NCBI RefSeq assembly: GCF_000516985.1
Contig: NW_006917107.1
Coordinates: 1-64,000, forward strand
Origin: Pestalotiopsis fici W106-1
Taxonomy: Eukaryota; Ascomycota; Sordariomycetes; Amphisphaeriales; Sporocadaceae
Direction: 5' to 3'
DNA length: 64,000 nt
Shown here: piece after piece, positions 44,509-56,070 of the stretch
How the letters are laid out: the number at the start of each line of letters is the position of its first letter
Numbering within the stretch: the first letter of the stretch is position 1
Position numbers and translations under genes: made by a program
The notes under the pieces: model-generated
Told to the model about the DNA's origin: nothing
What the model saw: the letters and a program-made list of their open reading frames with translations, nothing else
The model's database searches: none

Positions 44509-46446
44509 GATAAATTGTACTATACTCAAGAGTCAAACAATGGGAATGTGCGTAATTAGGAATCGGAAAATGAGATTTCTTCCATCGCAAAGACGTTCCT
44601 TTGGCGAAACGGGAAAGCTTCAACGCTTTGCTGGCAAGGCATTGCAAGCTTTACTTTGTATATCACAGCTCATAGTGCGTACATCCCACTCATGTACAAA
44701 AAGAAGACCAGAAAAGAAAAAAGCAAGAAGCGAATGCATTATCCCTGATTTTCTTACACATCTCAAACGGCTTGTTTCTCTAGTGATGAAAGAGCCAACT
44801 TTCTTCTTCTACGGCTCAGACAATTTGCTGAACAGCCTGTTGTCGGCCGTGAGGCTGAATTCAGCCGGTGTCTGGCAGGGGAAGTTTGACGCGTGGTGTG
44901 CCACGAGCTGACAAAAATAGGTCCGCGCTCCGATATAAGAAGGATTTCAATATGCGTGCCACAACTCTGCAGGTGTCAGCAGCGGGAGGTACCATGGTCC
45001 AATACACACGCTGAGCTTATCCATTCACACAGAATATAGACCAAGAGGAATGAACCAGATGGTGTAGTGCTGCTCAGCCTCAGTGGTACTGCCTGGGACA
45101 TTGACTCCTTTACCGGGCACGTTCCCAGGCAGCAGGATCCCCGATCGTCCCGAAGGAGCCAGGAAATTCCCTCCAGGTCCTCGGATTATGATGATTTTTC
45201 TTCTTCTCTGCTGATATGATGACTTTCTTTTGCCTTCCGAGCTGAGCCGGTCGAAGCAGATGCCCAGTCATCAAACGTCATGAATAGCCACAACCACTCG
45301 CACATGAAGTCTTTCGGGCAAATGAACACTGCAACTTGATAGACAGGGAAGGCGACTGACTCGAATGGTCGAATCTGATTGCCATACAATATACCACATA
45401 CTGTCAAATAATCATTGATCATGCAATTCTCGCCGATCCGTCACGACTATGTTCTGGAAAGATTCAAATTGACCCGGGATCCACCAGAACACACAAACCC
45501 CCGGTCGCAGATCAAACACCCGTCTTGCGAGCCCCGACCCTCCTGGTAAAACTGACGCCCGACTGCCGGGAAATCATTGCAACGGGCGGTCTATCCTGAA
45601 GGGGTGGATGGAAAAGACAATTTATTGGTCCGGCATATAGTCAATTTCCTGGTAGCAAAACGATCTCTTGCCACTCGTCACGTTATGTGAGATATGCTTA
45701 CAAGTTGCCGCTACACGTGGTCCGAAACTGGGGGTTCGGGGACAGCTGTTGCACATAATTAGAGGTGATTGGTGGACTTGACTCTGGCATTCCATCATGA
45801 GCTCGGAGCCCGAGAGAGGCCACACGCCGCTAGAATGGGCAGTCCCCGCAGTGTTGCGGTTGCTGCCGTCGTGGGCGGCGCTGTTTGACATAGATGAAAT
45901 TGGTATCTTGATGAGCGTAGTGGGACACTCTTGATGCATAAAACGTCATGACCAAGACGGAAAATCATGTTGCGAAGAATACAGGTGAGTGAATGGGTGC
46001 GCATTGTCTTTTTCAAAACGAGTGATAGTCTAAGTCTATAGACGAATAGTGGCGTTCCCGCAACTGTCGCTCACAATACGCATCAAATATTCCAAGAATA
46101 AATAAGTACTAGTAAAAACCGGCCCGTGTCTAATGGGTCCATGTTCAGCTTAGGTATCATCCAGGTTTAGGATTAAAATGTCTGTCCAAACGCCCAACTG
46201 TTTAATGCGTGCTTGACCGAGCCCATTGCTCAGAAATACAGCAGTCCCGCGTACTCCTCCCATCCCAAGTGGTATCCGTGATATGTGACATGAATATGAT
46301 ATCGCTCATTTTCGTCGTCCGCCAAGAGAGATGTTTAGTCATTCTCAAATTGACGTCCAATTATGTACAAAAAATTGTCGTAAAAGGTGGTTGACCCAAT
46401 AGGGATCATCTTGTCGCCGTGGTGATGCCAAAGCAACCGCAAATGT
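44509..46446. other. Intergenic region
   Basis: 1.9 kb between convergent genes. Chance ORFs only; nothing else was recognised. Confidence 0.4.
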
Positions 46447-47367
46447 CTAGATCCAGACTGGTTGCGACTCGACCTTCTCTGGCACGAAAAACGTCGCAAG
46501 CAGGCTGTGGACCTCTGCCAAATAGTCTTCAGCTCGATAAAGGCGCAGGCCTTTTCGTACGAGCTCTTTAGCCTCCTCGTCATGAATGTGCAGCTTGTCC
46601 CGAACTCCAAATTCCTCCGCAATCATGGAGACTTGCGCCAGCTCACTGCGGAACGGGTGAGAAGTTGACAATTCCGGTTTTCTGTGGGATGGCTGGCGGC
46701 TGGGTTGAAATTGAGTTGGCGTTGCCTCTCCAGATCTCTCTTCTACCTCGGGCACTTCTGGGATCTGGTCCTTGTTGCGAGAGAAGCCCATGGATGAGAC
46801 CGACGTGGCTGCTGTCGAGGTCGCAGAGTTCGAGTGAGAATGGCTACCTTTGGAAGAAATGGAGCTTCCCGATCCATTGGATCCCCTCAGCGATTGCTGT
46901 CGAGCCAAGTTGTCAAAGGATGCCTTTTTGGTGTGAGAAAGTGCCCTTTGAGGAATCTTTGGGGCATCGGATTTCATGACTTTGGATGGTGTCACTTTTT
47001 GACCTGGAGCGGTAAAGTAGCATGACAGATGGTTGGGTTCCGGGGTGACATGATTGGTTTCCGTCGAAGAGATGTCTGGACTGGTTGGGGGGGACGAGGC
47101 GCTGGTCCGGTTTCCATCAGAGTCGTCCTCGGAGGTTCTTGAGGATGGCGAGGAGGCGGGTTTTGGGTACAGGTCTGGCGCATTGTATGCCAGCATATTT
47201 GTAGTATGCGTCAACTCTGTAGGACCTGAGATCTTGTGGCGGATGGAGCCTGAATATCCCAGGCGTTTGCTTGTGGTGTTGCTGCGCTGCGGAATGCTGC
47301 CATTCGATTCCTTCAAATCTAGCGAAGGCTTCGCACGCCTCGTTGTAAAGGCGCGAGCAAGCGACAT
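46447..47367 (-). CDS. Conserved-looking hypothetical protein with disordered N-terminus
   Basis: 306 residues, one exon. Residues 1-230 are low-complexity (Ser/Thr/Pro/Asn-rich, with SGSSISSKGSHSHSNS). The C-terminal 75 residues are compact and helical: HPFRSELAQVSMIAEEFG, then DEEAKELVRKGLRLYRAEDY and a final ATFFVPEKVESQPVWI. That pattern (variable tail, tight C-terminal domain) suggests a regulatory or adaptor protein. No domain was identified. The gene is isolated and preceded by an unusually long non-coding stretch. Confidence 0.65.
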   Translation of the reverse strand: MSLARAFTTRRAKPSLDLKESNGSIPQRSNTTSKRLGYSGSIRHKISGPTELTHTTNMLAYNAPDLYPKPASSPSSRTSEDDSDGNRTSASSPPTSPDISSTETNHVTPEPNHLSCYFTAPGQKVTPSKVMKSDAPKIPQRALSHTKKASFDNLARQQSLRGSNGSGSSISSKGSHSHSNSATSTAATSVSSMGFSRNKDQIPEVPEVEERSGEATPTQFQPSRQPSHRKPELSTSHPFRSELAQVSMIAEEFGVRDKLHIHDEEAKELVRKGLRLYRAEDYLAEVHSLLATFFVPEKVESQPVWI

Positions 47368-50300
47368 CTTGGCTGCTGTTGTTGACTGAATCCAACTAGT
47401 TCAGTTGACTAGGTAGAGGATGCGACAAACAGGTCGAAATCAGGGATGACCTTTGGTAGCTGAAGTATGGCGAGGAGAGACTTTGGGGCGAATGTGAATC
47501 TTCCAAAGTCTGATGACACGGGTTGTACTAAACAACCGAGATGCACGTCTGACTGAAGCCTTCAGAGACAAAATGACGAGCAGGATCAAGAAGCAAGACA
47601 AACTAGCCGAAATGGCACCAATAAGCAAGCGGTGTGAGAGGACCGTCGGTTCCGTAGTGACCAGAATCGTCTCTCTGACCGACAGCTGATGCGCTCCTGT
47701 ATTCCCTCTGGAATAGCTTACAGAAGGGCTCCTAGTGCGCTGCGTGGCACCTCCAAGGTTACCTGGATGAGGAAGGAGGATTGGTCAAATTGGCCTATGC
47801 CAAGACAGGCCCCTCTCTCAGCTATCAGAAGCTGGCAACAGGAAGAACAAGTGGTACAGAAAAAGAAAAAGGTCGAGCTGAGACGAGTTGGTTTGTTCTG
47901 AAATAAAAGGAACTCAGAGAATAAAAAGTTGCTGAGATTCTCTTTTTAAAATGAAAACACTGCACAAGGAGTCCCTGCTATACTCTCAATGAACTTTTTT
48001 GACTTTTCGTGGCTGGCACCCGTGAAATGGTGGGGGCGCGAATAGTGTTAGTTGCGATTTCCGGGGAAAAGCTAAATGGTGGTCCCCGGTAAACGGCTTT
48101 GCGGCTTGATAATCAATGTTCAGGCGGATAAAGAAGAAGTTGATCAAAATCTGGGTCGTGCCGGATGATGAAACGAAAAGAAGAATGGAAGCGAAGAAAA
48201 CGTGTCGTAGTTGTGCGCCAAGGGAGATGGAATGGATATCCTGCGGAATGTGGTGACGACTGTGTGTTGTTGTAGTAGCGTAACACTGATTGAGTAGGTA
48301 GATGTTTTGCCTGTGACACCGGTCCTTTCAAAGGTAGGCGAATCACAAGATCTTTTTGGTGTGAATGACTGTGGGTTCCTCCTGTTAGACGGCACACTGA
48401 ATGGAATGCCGTATACTGAAGGGGGTGGCCGTGATGAACGTGCGGTGGACTGATTGCAGGTGATCAGGTTGTGCCTATGTCCAAACGTGCAGCTGATCGG
48501 GTCCTCGGTTGGGTGGTGGTATAGTTTTGTGTGTGCCAGACAGTAGAAACAATGAAACAACCGGGTTCCGTTAAGGGACTGTGTGCCGAAATAATGGTAG
48601 TGGTGGTAGTAGAGAAGATAAAAAAGTAAAAAATAAAAATATGATTGTCGAGGGCTTCAAAGGAATGATGGCCCTGATTCACCCAAGCTCTTACCTACGA
48701 CAAGCGAGCGAGCGAGGATTCGACGACAACAAGATCTCGAAAGAGACTGGAAAAGAAGAGTAGTAATCCCGACCGAAGGGTTGAAAGGAACGGAGACGAG
48801 CATCGTCCACGCGTGGCCGGCGGGGGGATGCACGATAATAAAGGGACCTGGATTTAGTCGAGCAGAGCTAAACTGGTCCCTCTCCTCCGGGGGCGATGGA
48901 TGGGGGAGGCCCACGACTGATTGCAAGGGCAGTCCAAAATGGAGCATTCATATCGCACTACGGATATCATGGACAGTATGCACAGGCTAGGAGTAAAAAA
49001 AATGCAAAGAAGAAAAACTTCGATGAGCAAGCAGCCAACGTATGTGCAGGGTTGAGGCGCTTGAGCCACATGTCTGCAAAGTCAACGGTACCTGCCTTGT
49101 GTCTGGCAATTCTATGAAGGATATGCCTACTATGCAACCAAGACAAAGTACGCACTACCTTGGTCAAACTGCCCATATCGGGAACTTGACTGACTGCAGC
49201 GAGCCATGACTGGCTGACTGGAATCGATATCCAGGGGCACAAAGCGGAGAATGGGAGGGAGAGAAGAAAAAAAGAGACAGACAGCAGAACAGACAGCCAA
49301 ACAGCCTACGATCGAATGCTAGCTAGTCCACACCAAGTGATGCGCGCCGTCTGGAGCGTCAATATCCACAAAATTAGCACAGGGGGACCCGGACATATCG
49401 ACAGGGAAGAGCATCCCTGCTCGTCTTGGGTAAATGCGCGCCATCCAACTCATTCAGGCTAGAGTGGCCACACTTGCAAGCGCGCCACCCACTGAGAAGG
49501 GTGCAGTGGAAGGACGTAGGGATCGGATCCCAGGGAACTCCCCGAACAACAAGAACAGTCATCACTGATAACTTGTTGCACTGCATTTGGGAATACATAC
49601 ATGTGCTTGATGTATCGACTTTGCAATTGCATCTCGCATGCACTCGGTGTGAGATGTGCTCCCTTTGCTGGATCGAATCGGCTCTTGCGGTGGAAAGGGA
49701 GAGCCCACTCAATTTCTGGGTCATTAATGAGTGAACGAACTTCGTCCCATCAGAGCAGAGTGCTCTTTTCCCGTTGGCGCGGGGGACGGCTTTGGGACGC
49801 ACCTTGTCAATCATCGGTCCAATGCAGGTACAGGCAGATAGATTGTTTCGCCAAACTCTGGCCCCCGTCCCCTGCTTTAATCATTAATGTTCCTGAATCA
49901 GAGCACGGCAGCAAACAACCTGTTTCTGGCCTTTTCAACACCTTTACTCTGCAGGTCATAGATGCAACCACCTGCAGTAGTGAAATCATTAGAATCACTA
50001 CTAGTACTAAGTGATGCAGTCATCCTGATGTCTTACCAGACACGCACATCTTGATGACAGTCTTTACCACTACAGTACCTAAATCGTACACGTAGTAAGC
50101 TACCCGAGCTGCCTTGTGGAGGGAGAGGTGGTGGTAAGCTAAGCAGGAACAGCGCATATTCGCGCCTCTTTCCGCTCCCAGATATGGCTAGCTGGCTGGC
50201 AATCCCGGGATCTGGAGCGGCAGAGCGGTTTGCTCTGCTCGGTGTGGCTTGAGCTTGTCTTACTCGTGCGCACTTGATGACGCTTTCGTGCAAGACGAGA

Positions 50301-50443
50301 CGAGACCAACAGATCTCGACGACTATTTCTTCCAACTGAAGCCGCCAGCTACTACAGGTAGCAGTCGAGCGGTCCCTGCGAATCTGGCGACAGTGGCTCA
50401 GTGGGTACGCCTCACTGGGTATCCGCACTTACTGCCGCCCCTA
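47368..50443. other. Long non-coding upstream region
   Basis: 3.1 kb with no recognisable gene. Purine-rich tracts on the plus strand (for example near 48590-48640 and 49258-49300), hence pyrimidine-rich on the minus strand, would suit a long 5' leader or promoter of the minus-strand gene at 47367. ORFs present are short and mutually overlapping. Confidence 0.4.
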
Positions 50444-52566
50444 CAGCCAGATCGGTTTGTAACGATATTCATTTACAAGCCATAAAAATCGTTATATAGA
50501 GAAATCGTTACACTATAAAAGTGGGCATAAATTTACCACCTAATTACCACCAAAAACCTTATGTAGTCTACTATAGCCACTTATTTATAGATATTTATTG
50601 CTTTGCAGCATTAATTGCTTGCTTTTTGCGGCGTATAAGTCCATTTTAATGCTTTTGCAATAGTTTTAGCAATTAAAAATTAATAATTTCCTGTTGTTTA
50701 GCCTATAATAATGCAGTAGTTAACAGGTCCTAGGCTTCCTCGTAGGGGACCAGGCGTACTTCCTCCTCCCGATTTTCCTTAGCTTTAATTATATTAATAA
50801 CGTAGGACTGCCTAATTTTAAAGAGTATCGCATCCTTATTAAGGAAGCTATTTTTAACGTTTTTATTTAGTAAATTAAGGAATTATTAAAAATCTATAGC
50901 AGCTTTAATCGCACTAGCCTGCGCCAGCTGCTAAATCTGCTATTATATATGGATTAAATGGGGGTCCTAATTAGCTGGCTGTTTTGCAGGGCCCTTTATA
51001 AGGCCGAATAAAGTGCTTTTGCGAAAGCAGTTATTAATAAATCTAGATTTTATTGAATTCTAGGCTTTAATTATTTAAACGATAGCCTATAATAAAGTAA
51101 TTATAATGCTGGCGTCCGTTTTATTAATAAAATTAACTATTATATAATTAAGCTATTTCCGCCTATATTAAATTTTAAAATACTTAATAATGCCCTAATC
51201 TAAGGGCTAATATAAAGACGTATAATTAGCCGGTAATAGCTTAACTATAGTATTCGTTAAGCCACCTTTATTTTAAATTAGCTTTAAAGCAGTTTTATAA
51301 AATGCGAATTTATCGATTAATAAAAAAACCTTCCTGCTAATTATTTGCCGATTAAACCAAAACAAATACTCCCTAAAAATAATTAAAGTTATCTACCCTT
51401 TTTTATTATTGCGATAAATAATTAGCAAATTAGCGATACCCCGGTTTTTATAGCTAAAGCAGCGTGGATGCTTTAATTTCCTAATAATCCAGTAATTTAG
51501 TTTTTGTAATCCGTCGGTATTATAAATGTAATAAATTGTGACTTTGGCTTTATCTTTTTTGGTGCCTTTTTGCTTATATATAGCAAAAGTATAGTCAGGC
51601 GCCATTTTCCAAAATAATCTAATTTTGTTATAATTAAAGATATTTTTGCTTTCGTAATTGCTAATAATTTAGCGCAGTTTTTCTATCCGTTCTTTAGCAT
51701 TAGTAATATTTATAAAACTAAATTCCCTAAATCGTTTATAATCCCTAATATAATGCCGCTTTTTAAAGCCGTTAACCTATTTAGCAAAGAAATTAGGTAA
51801 TTTAAGCTAATTATATTATAAGAGCTAAGCCTATAGCTTAATAGCCCCAGCCTATAGCATATAGCCGGTAATATTAATTTAAAAGTATTATAAGTGCTAT
51901 TATTAGTTAAATAACGCAGCCTCTAAATCGGGCTATCGAGCTGCTTTACGCTTTTATATTTTAGCATCCGCTATACGCTTAATTTAAATAAAATCAAAAT
52001 AGTTAAATTTTTTTAATAAAAACTCTAATATAATAGATTAATTAATAAGGCGGCCGAATTCGCGTATAAAAAGGATTATAAGGTTTTTTTAGCGTAGGCT
52101 AGGCTATTCGCGATGCTTAATTCGGATTAATTGCTTTTACTTTTAATTAAATGCAAAACGCTTTTTTTTTTAAATCGGAAATTATTTTTATCGCGTAAAT
52201 AAGCAAAATTAAATAAAAATAAAATTATTACGATTAGGGTTAAATTAATTAAATTATTATTATTAGGAACTCGCGTTTTTTAATATAGATTCACCGCTAT
52301 TAATAGCTGTTTTTTCCCTTATTTAGGCCTATATAAGCCTGCTATAGCCCGTAGGTTAGGCATAATTGCATACCTCTGCTACGTCAGAAAACACCACTTT
52401 TTATAACGATACCTGCAAAAATCCCGATAATATAGGTGGATAATCGTAAAAACGCGAATATATGCAAAATAACGATATTTCACTAATAAAAATACATTAA
52501 CAAATGGATGGATCGTTATTGCCAGATATCGTTAGTCACTGATATTGTTACAAACCGACTTGGCTG
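50444..52566 (-). mobile_element. pogo/Tc5-like DNA transposon, RIP-damaged
   Basis: 2123 bp bounded by inverted repeats (left CAGCCAGATCGGTTTGTAAC; right end, inverted, CAGCCAAGTCGGTTTGTAAC) and a TA duplication (50442-50443, 52567-52568), as for Tc1/mariner-pogo elements. The minus strand at about 51655-51395 reads RLFWKMAPDYTFA, KDKAKVTIYYIYN, KLKHPRCF and IIYRNNKKG, which is the DDE_1 transposase core (family form LFWK..PDRTLA, KNPRCF, YRANKKAW). The first catalytic region, normally DETG, reads NKIR, all G-to-A changes. AT-richness and CpA loss are less extreme than in the copia element. It is non-autonomous now. Confidence 0.88.
51393..51605 (-). pseudogene. Transposase DDE_1 fragment
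   Basis: Longest surviving open piece (70 codons) of the pogo/Tc5-type transposase. It covers the segment between the first and second catalytic aspartates. Upstream and downstream parts are broken by RIP-created stops. Confidence 0.8.
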
Positions 52567-53985
52567 TACTGTGTAGGGATCTGTCCTCCGAAGAAGCAGG
52601 CCAAGCAGCACACGCAGCCTGGCCCCCCCAGTCAAAGCACACCACGACCAGGGAGGCCATGACCGAATCACGGACCAGAACCAGCCAGACCCAGTAACGT
52701 CTTTTGCTTGATTCTGTTGGCTCGCTGCTTGCTGCTTCCTGGATGCTCCCGCCACGCTGGCTCTAAATGCTGCCCATCACTGTGTCGACAAATCATATCA
52801 CCTTTCTTCTGTTCCTCAATGGGTGTGCCCCTCGTCCAAGTTGGTCCAGTCGAAACAAAAGTCACAGCCAGGCGAGCAGTTGTGCAGCTTGAACTCATTT
52901 CATTGGTCGCTTGTTCCAAGCAAGACCCTTGTCTTCCCGCCCAACGTTTCAGGAACCTGGACCTGCTTGACCAAAAGCGCAAAGACCACTTGAATGGCCC
53001 GCGTTGCGCTCCCCAATCCAAACTGATTCGTCCCTGCTGATCATCCGGCCTGGTGAGCCGGAGCTAGTACCATGAGATCTGCGAATTCGTCGCTTTTTCA
53101 TTGCGCGCCATGTTCCCTTCTTGGAAGCGCGCACATCGGGCCAAAAGAAACCAGCACACCAACACACGTGTATGTTGGCTTTGGATACACAATCGCTGCC
53201 CTCCATTGAACGACAACTCACATCCAACGAATCTCTTTATGCTCGACCTGGACGTTACTAGACTCCATTTGCAAAATTTTACTATGCCCATGGCTTAAAA
53301 GGGGGCTGTTCACTCTTCCCGAACAAGCTAGGTTTGAGAGTATCACCCCGCAAAATAGTTTCGCATAGAATGCGCCTTTCATTAAAAATGCCCGGCAAGG
53401 TTTCGTTTGATGCTGCAAACCATCTGATATTCGCATTGACAACCTACCTGGGAATACGTATGCCCTGGAAAAGAAAGAGCAACCGATTTTTACACCGCCC
53501 TGAAGAGGAGCCGATGGACTGCACCGTGAATATACTGTATGATGTTTTCCTCCGAATTCTACTGTGTAGACTTGTTTGTGCTACTACTGCGAATTGCCAC
53601 AAATGGGGAAGTTCTGACTCAATCACTTGCATGTGAGCGAGTGCGCCAGCGAGCGCCGGGCATCTGACCTGCGTCACGTCATGCAGGTACCGATTGAAGA
53701 TGATTATTATCCAAGGTTGATAAGAACTTTACTTTCGGATTATACGAAACTTCCAGCAATTTCTCAAACTTCTATGCCAAGGTTTGATTTTACAATCACA
53801 ACGAACACAGCGTCACTCGGACAACATGATGAGTCTCCAATGTGGGTGTTGTCCCTTGGTCGAGTTGTTAATCGAATTTTAAGGAGGGAAATATCCCGTG
53901 CCATTCCCGTAAGCTGTGTCGCATTGAAACCGGGCCTATCAACATGTGTTCATTGGAATTAAACTCAAAAAATGGAGCCCCAAAT
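52567..53985. other. Intergenic region between transposon and PWP1
   Basis: 1.4 kb of normal composition. No gene was recognised among short ORFs on either strand. Confidence 0.4.
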
Positions 53986-55662
53986 CTAGTCCTCATCCAT
54001 GGAATCTCCGTCCTCTTCCTCGTCATCGTCTCCCTCATCAGAGTCGGAATCCGTGTCGTCCTCCGCTACTCCCACCAATCTGTCCTCTACACCCGAGGTC
54101 GGCTCACCCGAGATCTTGTGAGCAAAAGCCTTGCGCACGGCCGAGTTGGTGCTGGTGTCCCAGACATGCATAGTGCCCTTGCTGCCAGCGACAGCGAGGC
54201 GGAAAGCTACCTCGGCATCCGGTGCAAAGGTCGTAGAAAAGACCTTTCCAACATCGAGGTTGCGCGTGACGACCACGGCAGGGCCAGTGGGTTGAATGTT
54301 CCAGAGCTTGACAGTCTTGTCTGTCGATCCAGTGACCATGTAGCCGGGAATGTGGTTGTTGATGTCAAACGATGAAAGCGACTCATCGTGAGCCTGCAGT
54401 GTCCAGACTGGCTTACTGGCCGCAGGACTCGAGGGAATGTTTCGAATATCGTGATAGTGAATGATGCCGTTCTCAGTCGACACAAAGAAGAAGTTCGGGT
54501 CATGAGGGTCCCATCGGACGTTCTCAACGTCACTCTCAACGCCCCACCGGGGCATCTTCGCATCAGGCGCACGCATGTCTGCGGCCACGACAGTGCGGTC
54601 GTAGCTACCACTGAGGAGAACGGTGGACTCGACCGAGTGCCATGCTAACGAGCACACCTTGTCGGTGTGGTAGCTGTACGATTTGGCGCACTTTGCAGTG
54701 TTCAAGTCCCAGAGCTTCACTGTCTTATCTGCGGAAGCCGAGGCCAGGAGGTTTCGGTGTTTCCGGTTGGCGGCTAACGAGAGAACAGCGTCGACGTGGA
54801 ACTCATCATTGGCCTTCTTTGACTTCTTCTTCTTCTTTTTCTTGTCCGCATCTGGGCCCTTGTTGCCTTGGCCAAGAATAGCATTGGGGTACATGCAGTC
54901 CACAGTGTCGAGATCCCAGACCTCAATATCCGGGTCCATGGTACCGATTGCGACAAAGTTTGCTGTCGAGTCCTGGGGAACGCCCTTTTTGGCGACGGGC
55001 AGGTCGAGCCACTCGACGCAAAGGGGAATGGCAGGAAGCATAATGTCGTGGTGGACATACATGTTGTCTGCCTCATCTTCATAAACGTACACCTCAAGGT
55101 GTGCCAGCTCATCTTCAACCTTGGCAGCCAAGAGAAGGTTGTCCGTGGCCAGAATCTGAAGTTCTTCCCGCTCGTCCTCATCGTCGTTCTGTCCATCGGG
55201 TATCGTAATGTAAGGGTCTTCCTTGTTGGATTCGTAGTAAGCTAGGGACTTGACATTGCCAAACATGTCCATCTTCTGGCCTTCGGGTTGATCTTCGTCA
55301 TCGTCATCGTAGTGCTCGAGATCGTACTCCTTCAGGTCATCGTCGTCGATGTTGATGCTGCGCCAATGGTTTAGTGAGGTTCCTGCGAAATATGCAGATA
55401 ATAGGCGAGCTTACGCTTCTGTGCTCTGCTTCTCTGCCTTGGCTGCTGGGGACGAGGTACCCTCGATACCACTGCCAGCCGCATTGGCTCCAGCAGCTTC
55501 CTCCTCCTGCGCATCCTCTAGTTCATCATTTGCGTCGTCAAGCTGGAGTTTCGCAAGCTCGGCGATGCGCTCGAATTCCTCGTCGTCAAAGTCATACTTT
55601 GTTGGAAAAGGTGCCGCAAACCCGCGCGGCACCCAGGCAGCAGTTGTGATCATGGACGACAT
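53986..55662 (-). CDS. PWP1: WD-repeat ribosome biogenesis protein PWP1
   Basis: Nucleolar/chromatin-associated WD-repeat protein needed for rRNA synthesis and large-subunit biogenesis. Exon 1 is 55662-55415, a 57-bp intron lies at 55414-55358, and exon 2 is 55357-53986, giving 539 residues. The N-terminus MITTAAWVPRGFAAPFPTKY is characteristic of PWP1 (ATG at 55662 or 55653). Acidic stretches and a Lys-rich loop (KKKKKKKSKK) precede and interrupt the propeller. Clear WD repeats include SASADKTVKLWDL, LSGSYDRTVVAADM, VTGSTDKTVKLWNI and AGSKGTMHVWDTS. The C-terminal tail is very acidic. Divergent from PRP16 with 408 bp between start codons. Confidence 0.95.
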
Positions 55663-56070
55663 TGCAAAGCCCGTGTTTCGCAAAAGAGATACACAAGTTT
55701 TGCAATATACAAGATGGCTTATTTACACAGCAAAAGTTCCCCGCGACGGCGTCCAAAAATTTTGGGCAGCCCAAGAAATAATTTTAGCGGGGCACAATGC
55801 TTATCTTATCGTAGTCCCGGCAGCTATGTCAGAGCTGTGGGTGCTTCGCTCCTGAGCGTGGGACCTCGACTTGATTGGAATACGCCCCCAGTCTTGGTCT
55901 CCGCGCAGTCTTGGTCGCGTCAATCATAGTAGCGCCTTGAAGTAGAGCGCTTCGCTCAACAGACTTGGCTCAAAGTCACACGAAATAATTGTCACCCAAA
56001 GGTCTTCATAGACTCTGCGCGAACCGCCCAGTTTGTGCCTGCCTAGTCTCCGTCCCCCAACCTCGTCGAC
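55663..56070. promoter_or_regulatory. Shared divergent promoter of PWP1 and PRP16
   Basis: 408 bp between the two start codons, with no room for separate extensive promoters. Both genes serve RNA processing, so co-regulation through this region is plausible. No TATA box stands out on either side. Confidence 0.5.
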
